Assembly (NCBI RefSeq): GCF_016904955.1
Contig: NZ_JADIKE010000037.1
Location: 186,001-250,000 of the forward strand
Origin: Dyella flava
GTDB lineage: Bacteria > Pseudomonadota > Gammaproteobacteria > Xanthomonadales > Rhodanobacteraceae
Direction: 5' to 3'
DNA: 64,000 nt
Positions within the stretch are counted from its first letter, which is position 1. The number at the start of each line of letters is the position of its first letter. Below the pieces are notes generated by a model. That model was not told the DNA's origin. It did not search any database and saw only the letters and a program-made list of their open reading frames with translations. The position numbers were made by a program, and so were the translations under genes. Of the stretch, positions 58,050 through 64,000 are shown one piece after another.

Positions 58050-58424
58050 CTAGAACCAGCGCGGCCCCAGGATCAGCCCCCAGCTCAGCACCACCAGCAC
58101 CAGCAACAGAAACACCGCGGCAGACCCCATGTCCTTGGCCCGGCCGGCCAGTTCATGAAATTCCGGGCTGACTTTGTCGACGACCGCCTCGATGGCGGAA
58201 TTGAGCAGTTCCACCGACAACACCAGGATCACCGGCGAGACCAGCGCGATCTTTTCCAGCGCCCCATGCCCGACCCATAGGCCGATGGGTAGCAGGATGA
58301 CCGTCAGCATGGCCTCCAGCCGAAACGAGGCTTCATGACGCCAGCCGGCGCGCAGCCCGTTCATGGACCACCGGAAGGCTCGCCACAGCTGACGCGGATC
58401 GCCGCGGAATCCGCTACCGGGCAT
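58050..58424 (-). CDS. dgkA: Diacylglycerol kinase
   Basis: Small integral membrane enzyme, 124 aa, that phosphorylates diacylglycerol left over from membrane-derived glucan or LPS modification. Three membrane helices; conserved RWSMNGLRAGWRHEASFRLE, then VELLNSAIEAVVDKVSPEFH and AKDMGSAAVFLLL, which carry the catalytic Glu and metal/ATP residues of the DgkA family. Single gene; divergent from the peptide transporter gene with a 250-bp gap in which no strong control site was found. Confidence 0.95.
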   Translation of the reverse strand: MPGSGFRGDPRQLWRAFRWSMNGLRAGWRHEASFRLEAMLTVILLPIGLWVGHGALEKIALVSPVILVLSVELLNSAIEAVVDKVSPEFHELAGRAKDMGSAAVFLLLVLVVLSWGLILGPRWF

Positions 58425-58674
58425 GGCGGGAACGGTTGGCCGCTAAGGGAGTTACGGCGTATTTCGGCATGGCGGGCGGTACTCCCCAGGTACGGTCACG
58501 AGCGCGCCATCATGCCACAAGCCGCACGCCCTACTCCGTTCCGCAGGATTTTGCTTGCCGCATTGCAACTTTAAGCTAATGACGGATGGGTTACCCTTCG
58601 CCGGTTGTGCCCTGTTCAGGGGCGACAAAAACAGGCCGGTTTCGGCCTTGTAGTACACGTGCACGGAATACCCC

Positions 58675-60225
58675 ATGGCAACTCAGATTCGTCCCGTTTC
58701 ACAAACCCGCTCGTTCAGCACGGTTTTCCTGATCGAGATGTGGGAGCGCTTCGGCTTCTACGGCATGCAGGTGCTGATGGTCACCTTCATGATGAAGAGA
58801 CTTGGCTTCATCGACACCAAGGCCAACCTGGTCTGGGGTGCCGCCACGGCCCTGATCTACGCCACGCCGGCGATCGGCGGCTGGGTCGGTGACAAGTTGC
58901 TGGGCACGCGCCGGACGATGCTGATGGGCGCAGTGATCCTGGCCCTCGGTTACACCTTGCTCTGGGTCCCTTCCGACCATGCGACCTTCACCTATGCCGC
59001 ACTGGGCGTGATCATCGTCGGCAACGGTTTCTTCAAGGCCAACTCCGGCAACCTCGTGCGCAAGATCTACGACGGCGAGGATTCGAAGATCGACAGCGCC
59101 TTCACCATCTATTACATGGCGGTGAACATCGGCTCGATGATCTCGATGACGCTGACGCCATGGATCCGTGATGTCGTGGCCGCCCAATACGGCGATTCGA
59201 TGGGCTGGCACACCGCCTTCGGCGTCTGCTCGATCGGCCTGATCCTCGGCCTGATCAACTATTCGATCATGAGCCGCACGCTCGCCCACGTCGGCTCGCC
59301 CGCCGACAACGAGCCGGTCAACAAGAAGCGCCTGCTGGCGGTGATGGTCGCCGCCGTCGCCATCGTGTTCGCCTCCATCCTGATCCTGCAGAGCGAAACC
59401 GTCGCCAAGTGGGGCGTGGTCGTGGCCGGCATCGCGATGTTCTTCGTCTTCATCTACATGATTGCGGTCAGCCACCGCAACGAGCGCTCCGGCCTGATCG
59501 CCGCGCTGGTACTGGTGGTGCAGACGATCTTCTTCTTCATCTTCTACCAGCAGATGTCCACCTCGCTGAACCTGTTCGCGCAGCGCAATGTGGACCTCAA
59601 CTTCGGCCTGTTCGGCATCCACCTGTTCACCTGGATTCCCGAGCAGTACCAGAACCTCAACTCGATCTGGATCGTGCTGCTGAGCCCGGTGCTGGTCTGG
59701 ATCTACAACTCGCTAGGCCGCCTCGGCAAGGATCCTTCCGTCGCCGCCAAGTTCGCCTGGGGTTTCGCCGCGGTTGCGGCGGGTTTCTTCATCTACGGCA
59801 TCGGCGCCAAGTTCGCCGTCAACGGTCAGGTGTCCTCGTGGATCATGGTGTGGGGCTATGGCCTGTACTCGCTGGGCGAATTGCTGGTGAGCGGTCTGGG
59901 TCTGGCGATGATCGCCCGTTATGTGCCCGAACGCATGGGCGGCCTGATGATGGGCACCTACTTCGTGGCATCGGGCATCTCGCAATACCTGGGCAGCGTG
60001 GTGGCCAACTACGCGCATATTCCGGAAGGCCTGACCGATCCGCTGCAGTCGCTCGCGATCTATACCAACCTGTTCAACAAGCTGGGCTTCGTCGGCGTGG
60101 CCTGCACCCTGGTCGCCATGGCCGTGCTGCCGCTGATGAATCGCCTGTCGGCCAGCCATTCGGATGCCGCCACCAATCACGAGCCGCTGCCCGCCGTGCG
60201 CAGTGAGGAGTTCAATACTCCGTGA
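58675..60225 (+). CDS. POT/PTR family proton-dependent peptide transporter
   Basis: Inner-membrane transporter of 516 aa with 12-14 predicted helices that imports di- and tripeptides with protons. The ExxER motif IEMWERFGFYGMQVLMV in helix 1, GNGFFKANSGNLVRKIY and FTIYYMAVNIGSM (PTR2 signature region) and FIFYQQMSTSLNLFAQRNVD are characteristic; the last matches bacterial DtpA-like proteins. A polar 30-residue tail follows helix 12. No ribosome binding site of note before ATG 58675. Confidence 0.92.
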   Translation: MATQIRPVSQTRSFSTVFLIEMWERFGFYGMQVLMVTFMMKRLGFIDTKANLVWGAATALIYATPAIGGWVGDKLLGTRRTMLMGAVILALGYTLLWVPSDHATFTYAALGVIIVGNGFFKANSGNLVRKIYDGEDSKIDSAFTIYYMAVNIGSMISMTLTPWIRDVVAAQYGDSMGWHTAFGVCSIGLILGLINYSIMSRTLAHVGSPADNEPVNKKRLLAVMVAAVAIVFASILILQSETVAKWGVVVAGIAMFFVFIYMIAVSHRNERSGLIAALVLVVQTIFFFIFYQQMSTSLNLFAQRNVDLNFGLFGIHLFTWIPEQYQNLNSIWIVLLSPVLVWIYNSLGRLGKDPSVAAKFAWGFAAVAAGFFIYGIGAKFAVNGQVSSWIMVWGYGLYSLGELLVSGLGLAMIARYVPERMGGLMMGTYFVASGISQYLGSVVANYAHIPEGLTDPLQSLAIYTNLFNKLGFVGVACTLVAMAVLPLMNRLSASHSDAATNHEPLPAVRSEEFNTP

Positions 60226-60230
60226 TATCC

Positions 60231-60350
60231 AGGAGTGAGTGGAGAGGAGTGAGAGGTGAGCTTTCACGCATTCGCTCTCACTCCTTGGTTCTCGCCACTC
60301 ACTCTTCGTCTTTATATCTTCTTACCAGCTCAAGCGACGGATCGGGCCTT
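60231..60350. repeat. Tandem duplication, copy 1 (upstream of the RegB gene)
   Basis: 120-bp unit starting AGGAGTGAGTGGAGAGGAG and ending CGGATCGGGCCTT. Its last 35 bp resemble the first codons of the RegB gene (TCTTACCAGCTCAAGCGACG), but the ATG is TAT here. Confidence 0.85.
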
Positions 60351-60351
60351 T

Positions 60352-60469
60352 AGGAGTGAGTGGAGAGGAGAGAGAGGTTAGCTCTCACGCATTCACTCTC
60401 ACTCCTCACTCCTCTCCACTCACTCCTCGCCTTCATGTCTTACCAGCTAAAGCAACCGATCGGGCCCTT
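60352..60469. repeat. Tandem duplication, copy 2 (includes RegB start codon)
   Basis: 118-bp unit, closely similar to copy 1, running through ATG 60435 and the first dozen codons. Within it AGGAGTGAGTGGAGAGGAG (60352-60370) and its exact reverse complement (60409-60427) can form a 19-bp stem ending 7 bp before the start codon. Confidence 0.85.
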
Positions 60470-61706
60470 CGCGCTGACGCGCACCCTCGCATGGTTGCGG
60501 CTGTGCGCGATTGCAGGCCAGAGCGCAGCGGTGATGATCTGCTCGTGGTGGATGCGGATCGATATTCCCGCCCTCTCGCTCTTTCTGGGCATTGACCTGC
60601 TGGCTGTATTCGCCGTGTTCGCCGCCTGGCGTATCAGCCAGCCCAGACCGGTGCGCGAATGGGAAACGGTGTGCCATGTGGCTGCCGATACCGTGGTGCT
60701 CGGCTACCTGCTCTATTTCACCGGTGGCGCCAGCAACCCGTTCATTACGCTGCTGCTGGTACCTGTCGCATTGAGCGCTGCCGCGCTGTCAGTACGTGCG
60801 GTGCTTTCGGTGGCTGCTCTGGCCGGCGCGGCCTATATCGTGTTGCTGCTCTGGTATGTGCCGTTGCCGCCGAACGAACTGATGGGCACCGATCAAGGTT
60901 TCTCGTTGCACGTTGCCGGCATGGGCGTGAACTTCGCCGTGACGGCCCTGTTGCTGGGTTTCTTCATCAACCGTCTCGCCAACGCCGTTCGCCTGCAACA
61001 GCTGGAAGTGCAGCGCGTGCGCGAACGCGCCCTGCGCGACGAAGGCATCCTCGCTATCGCCACCCAGGCGGCGGGGGCTGCGCATGAACTCAATACACCG
61101 CTGGCCACCATGCGCACCCTGCTGCCGGAATTGCGGCGGGAGCATGCCGACGACGTCGTGCTGGACGAAGATCTGGCCTTGCTGGAAGGACAGGTGGAAC
61201 GCTGCCGCACCATCCTGCGCGAGATGGTGGCCTTCGGCAAAACCCAGCTCTCCCAGGAACCCGAACGCCTGACCTTGCAAGCCTTCATCCACGGCTTCGT
61301 GGAACGCTTCAAGCTGCTGCGGCCGGAAGCGGAGCTTGAACTACGCGTCCCCGCGAAGCTCGAATTGCTGGTGCTGCGCAGTCCGCCCGGACTGCGTCAC
61401 GCGCTGATCAACCTGCTCAACAACGCCGCCGATGCGTCGGCCATGCGCGGCTCTCATAAAGTGGCACTGGAGGTCCGGCAGGAAGGCCAATGGCTGGAAT
61501 GGATCGTGCTCGACCAGGGTCCAGGCTTTCATGCCAGCGGCGCGCCGGCATCCATCGGCGAAAGCGGCAAGCAAAGCGGACTGGGCATTGGCCTCGCCCT
61601 GGCGGAGGCCACCGCCGAGCGCCTGAGTGGCGAATTGATCGCGACCAATACCGATAGCGGCGCGGAAATGCGCTTGCGCCTGCCATTGCCGGCCATTGCG
61701 GAGTGA
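60435..61706 (+). CDS. regB: RegB/PrrB-type redox sensor histidine kinase
   Basis: 423 aa from ATG 60435 (MSYQLKQPIGPFALTRT). Six membrane helices, with the ubiquinone-binding heptapeptide GGASNPF at residues 97-103; then H-box ATQAAGAAHELNTPLATM with phospho-acceptor His217, and a Cys at 257 in EGQVERCRTIL, matching the redox-active Cys of RegB. ATPase boxes: LINLLNNAADAS, VLDQGPGF, SGLGIGLALAEATAERL. These three marks make a RegB/PrrB/RoxS family kinase, which senses the redox state of the quinone pool and tunes respiration. Its regulator follows 209 bp later. The 5' end lies in a tandem duplication with a long hairpin. Confidence 0.93.
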   Translation: MSYQLKQPIGPFALTRTLAWLRLCAIAGQSAAVMICSWWMRIDIPALSLFLGIDLLAVFAVFAAWRISQPRPVREWETVCHVAADTVVLGYLLYFTGGASNPFITLLLVPVALSAAALSVRAVLSVAALAGAAYIVLLLWYVPLPPNELMGTDQGFSLHVAGMGVNFAVTALLLGFFINRLANAVRLQQLEVQRVRERALRDEGILAIATQAAGAAHELNTPLATMRTLLPELRREHADDVVLDEDLALLEGQVERCRTILREMVAFGKTQLSQEPERLTLQAFIHGFVERFKLLRPEAELELRVPAKLELLVLRSPPGLRHALINLLNNAADASAMRGSHKVALEVRQEGQWLEWIVLDQGPGFHASGAPASIGESGKQSGLGIGLALAEATAERLSGELIATNTDSGAEMRLRLPLPAIAE

Positions 61707-61915
61707 TCCGCTCCCTCTCGCGCAGAACTGGGTTACCGACCACTCACAACCACGGGAACCGTGCGCGGTGACGGCTGCAAGAAAGCAGCATCCACGACAG
61801 GTTGCCGCTCTCGTCCATCTCTCATTGCCGCCCAAAAGGAGAGGATCACAAGCCTGCAAGCATAAGATCCGCATATCCGGCAAAATAGGCGGGCAAATAC
61901 GACCGGTAGCAGCAA

Positions 61916-62506
61916 ATGATCCCCCCGAATCAGGCAAGCAGCACCCGTCCACTGTTGATCGTGGATGACGACGCCACCTTTGTACGCGTACTCAGCCGGG
62001 CCCTCACCTCTCGCGGTTTCGAAGTCATCACCGCCACCCGTGCCGACGAAGCCCGCGCCCTCTCGCGGCGCCACCAGCCCCGCCATTGCGTGCTCGATCT
62101 CAAGCTCGGCGAAGAAAACGGACTGCGTCTGATTCCCGAGCTGCACGAACTGGTGCCGGATATGCGCATCCTGCTGCTCACCGGCTACGCCTCGATTGCC
62201 ACGGCCGTCGAAGCGATCAAGCGCGGTGCTCACGATTACCTGGCCAAACCGGTCGATGCCGATGCCGTGGTTCGTGCGCTGCTCGAAGGTGAGAGCGCGC
62301 AACCAAGCGAAGACGACGTCATCGACGCCCCCGAAGCGCCGCTCGCCTTGCGTCGCCTGGAGTGGGAACACATCCAGCGTGTACTCACCGAGTGCGACGG
62401 CAACATCTCCGAAACCGCGCGCCGTCTCGGTATGCATCGCCGCACCCTGCAGCGCAAGCTGAGCAAGCATCCGGTGCGGGAGCGGCCGGAACAACAGGCC
62501 GATTAG
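61916..62506 (+). CDS. regA: RegA/PrrA-type response regulator
   Basis: 196 aa. Receiver with acidic triad Asp17-Asp19, phospho-acceptor Asp61 in HCVLDLKLGEENG, Thr in LLLTGYASIATAVEA and Lys in DYLAKPVDADAV; after a short linker a Fis-type helix-turn-helix, LEWEHIQRVLTECDGNISET and ARRLGMHRRTLQRKL, which is nearly identical throughout the RegA/PrrA/RoxR/ActR family. Partner of the preceding kinase; targets would be respiratory and carbon/nitrogen genes by analogy. The linker is slightly longer than usual (QPSEDDVIDAPEAP). Confidence 0.95.
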   Translation: MIPPNQASSTRPLLIVDDDATFVRVLSRALTSRGFEVITATRADEARALSRRHQPRHCVLDLKLGEENGLRLIPELHELVPDMRILLLTGYASIATAVEAIKRGAHDYLAKPVDADAVVRALLEGESAQPSEDDVIDAPEAPLALRRLEWEHIQRVLTECDGNISETARRLGMHRRTLQRKLSKHPVRERPEQQAD

Positions 62507-62529
62507 CGTCGATCGCGGTCAGCGCGTTG

Positions 62530-62549
62530 ACGGCATGGCTGCATGCCGT
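62530..62549. terminator. Hairpin between convergent regA and the peptidase gene
   Basis: ACGGCATG-GCTG-CATGCCGT, a perfect 8-bp stem, 24 bp after the regA stop; no clear T-run. Confidence 0.4.
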
Positions 62550-62576
62550 ACGCATGATGGTGCAAGGAGAAAACGC

Positions 62577-63620
62577 TCAGTCCTGCGCGGATGAGGTCGC
62601 CGGCGCCGGCGTTTGGTTCGACGGGTCCGGCTCATCGTCGTAGATCGCCACATGCGGCACGCCGTCCGCCCCGATCCACCCGCGATACATGCCGTCGGTA
62701 TTGAACGGCATGGCGATATGGCCGTCGCTATCCAGCGCGATCGCGCCGCCGTTGCCGCCCATGGACGGAATTTCCTGGTTGATCACTTCGGCGGCGGCGC
62801 GCTGGATCGGTTCGTTCAACATCGATACCTTCATGCAGATTTCGTGCGCGGCCACGGTGCGGATGTAGAACTCGCCCCAGCCGGTGCCGGACACGGCGCA
62901 TTGGGCGTTGGCGTAGGTGCCTGCGCCGATGATCGGTGAGTCGCCCACGCGCCCCCAGCGCTTGTCGTTCATGCCACCGGTGGAAGTGCCGGCGGCGAGG
63001 TGGCCGTCGCTGTCGAGCGCAACGGCGCCAACCGTGCCGAAATGCTTGGCCGTTTCGAGATCGGCATGCGGCTGCTTTGCCGCGTCTTCCTTCAAGGCCT
63101 TCTGCAGCTGCTGCCAGCGTTCTTCCGTGCGGAAATAGGACGGATCGACCAGCGTGATGCCTTGCTCCTTGGCAAACGCCTCGGCGCCGTCACCAACCAG
63201 CATGACGTGCGACGAATGCTCCATCACCGCGCGCGCCAGCAGGATTGGATTCTTTACGCGATGCACGGCGGCAACGGAACCGGCGCGCAAAGTGTCGCCG
63301 TCCATGATCGCGGCATCCATTTCATTCTTGCCATCATGCGTGAACACCGAGCCCTTGCCGGCGTTGAAGTTGGAATCGTCCTCCAGCACGGTGATCGCGG
63401 TGGTGACCGCGTCCAGTGCCGGCTTGCCCGCCTTGAGCTGGGCGTAACCATCCAGCAAGGCCTTGGTCATGGCCGCGCGCACCGCTTTTTCCTTGGCGGG
63501 CGTCATGTCGCGCCTGACCACGCCGGAACCGCCATGAATGATCAGGACCGGCGTGGTGGCATGAGTCATGGCGGCAACTCCCAGCGCGGCCAGGGCGGCG
63601 AACAGGCGGAACGACTTCAC
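62577..63620 (-). CDS. Isoaspartyl peptidase / L-asparaginase (periplasmic)
   Basis: Ntn-hydrolase of 347 aa that cleaves isoaspartyl dipeptides and asparagine. The start is GTG 63620 (read as MKSFRLFAALAALG) with GGAG upstream; it opens a signal peptide (cleavage after THA), so the enzyme is exported. Alpha chain: PVLIIHGGSGVVRR, DSNFNAGKGSVFTHDG, MDAAIMDG; the autocleavage site and nucleophile Thr are in KHFGTVGAVALDSDG, followed by AAGTSTGGMNDKRWGRVGDS and the beta-chain GTGWGEFYIRTVAAHEIC. The Pro/Ser-rich tail after residue 335 is variable. Single gene, divergent from scoA. Confidence 0.92.
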   Translation of the reverse strand: MKSFRLFAALAALGVAAMTHATTPVLIIHGGSGVVRRDMTPAKEKAVRAAMTKALLDGYAQLKAGKPALDAVTTAITVLEDDSNFNAGKGSVFTHDGKNEMDAAIMDGDTLRAGSVAAVHRVKNPILLARAVMEHSSHVMLVGDGAEAFAKEQGITLVDPSYFRTEERWQQLQKALKEDAAKQPHADLETAKHFGTVGAVALDSDGHLAAGTSTGGMNDKRWGRVGDSPIIGAGTYANAQCAVSGTGWGEFYIRTVAAHEICMKVSMLNEPIQRAAAEVINQEIPSMGGNGGAIALDSDGHIAMPFNTDGMYRGWIGADGVPHVAIYDDEPDPSNQTPAPATSSAQD

Positions 63621-63809
63621 GTGATGCTTCTCCAGGCTTTGGCCGAGTATAGCCAGCCCGTTTGACGTGCTCAGCCGTATGGCATATCGGAGCCGTGTCA
63701 ACAGCTTAGGCAGATTGCAAACCGGCTGTCGCGACCTTCGCACAGCATGCGCCGAGACCAATCCGTCGTATCCTAGGCAGCTATCTCCCCCCCGATAGAA
63801 GGCACTCTC

Positions 63810-64000
63810 ATGGACAAGGTTTATGCAAACGCGGCAAAGGCGCTGGACGGCCTGCTGTTTGATGACATGACCATCGCAGCAGGCGGCTTCGGCCTGTGCG
63901 GCATCCCCGAAAACCTGATCGGCGCATTGCTGGCGGCAGGCACCAAGGGCCTGACCATCGTCGGCAACAATGCTGGCGTGGATGATTTCGGCATGGGTCC
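63810..64000 (+). CDS. scoA: 3-oxoacid CoA-transferase subunit A (3' end outside window)
   Basis: First 63 codons from ATG 63810 ([20 protein letters not shown]); AAGG lies 7 bp upstream. [20 protein letters not shown] and [17 protein letters not shown] are the glycine-rich CoA-transferase family I signature of subunit A, which moves CoA from succinyl-CoA to acetoacetate. The subunit B gene would be expected beyond the right edge. Confidence 0.9.
   Translation, partial: MDKVYANAAKALDGLLFDDMTIAAGGFGLCGIPENLIGALLAAGTKGLTIVGNNAGVDDFGMG

Overview
The window looks like a chromosomal segment of a GC-rich gammaproteobacterium of the Lysobacterales (Xanthomonadales), most likely a Dyella/Rhodanobacter/Luteibacter-like member of the Rhodanobacteraceae. 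This is an inference from protein flavour (AmgK/MurU recycling, an Rrf2-led suf operon, a RegB/RegA pair, the thrS-to-ihfA synteny) and from many copies of a CCCTCTCCCC...GGTGAGGGG palindromic repeat between genes. Almost everything is ordinary housekeeping or core metabolism; there is no prophage, insertion sequence or CRISPR array.

Layout. 0-5.9 kb: suf Fe-S cluster operon read leftwards (Rrf2 regulator, sufB, an inserted LprI/DUF1311-type secreted protein, sufC, sufD, sufS). 6-7.9 kb: glnK-amtB behind a sigma-54 type promoter. 8-9.7 kb: amgK-murU peptidoglycan recycling. 9.7-11.7 kb: motAB flagellar stator with a FliA-like promoter. 11.8-17.7 kb: queA, tgt, yajC, secD, secF, all leftward. 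17.9-21.4 kb: ABC-2 exporter with a DesK/DesR-like two-component system. 21.7-28.5 kb: class III aminotransferase, PsiF-repeat protein, upp, proline iminopeptidase, then an FAD-linked 2-hydroxyacid dehydrogenase divergent from serA. 28.5-29.8 kb: a 1.2 kb non-coding cluster of nested inverted repeats. 29.8-37.4 kb: thioester alpha-2-macroglobulin lipoprotein and PBP1C.

38.3-42.6 kb is the only accessory-looking stretch: a HExxH zincin-like ORF with a weak start, a MASE1 protein with an eroded kinase domain, a small secreted protein and about 1.1 kb with no convincing gene, ending at the 3' end of tRNA-Pro(GGG). 42.6-50.7 kb is the conserved block thrS-infC-rpmI-rplT-pheS-pheT-ihfA-merR-tRNA-Pro, read leftwards. 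50.8-64 kb holds a UDP-sugar epimerase, a HemJ/CopD-type membrane protein, tRNA-Val(GAC), uvrB, a type IV pilin-like protein, a LemA/TPM cluster, dgkA, a POT peptide transporter, RegB/RegA, an isoaspartyl peptidase and the start of scoA.

The most interesting signal is in the thrS leader. A perfect TTGACA -35 leads to a 20-codon reading frame with a good ribosome binding site and adjacent Thr-Thr codons near its end. Its stop codon sits three bases before an 8-nt segment that can pair perfectly with the loop and 3' stem of a strong intrinsic terminator just upstream of thrS. This reads as a complete three-segment ribosome-mediated attenuator. Other points of note are a 119-bp tandem duplication covering the start of the RegB gene, repeat-derived codons in the PbpC N-terminus, an AUC start for infC, and clear candidate sigma-54/NtrC, FliA and Rrf2 control sites. 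Coordinates, motifs and pairings were read by eye; family names rest on recognition of motifs, not on database searches.
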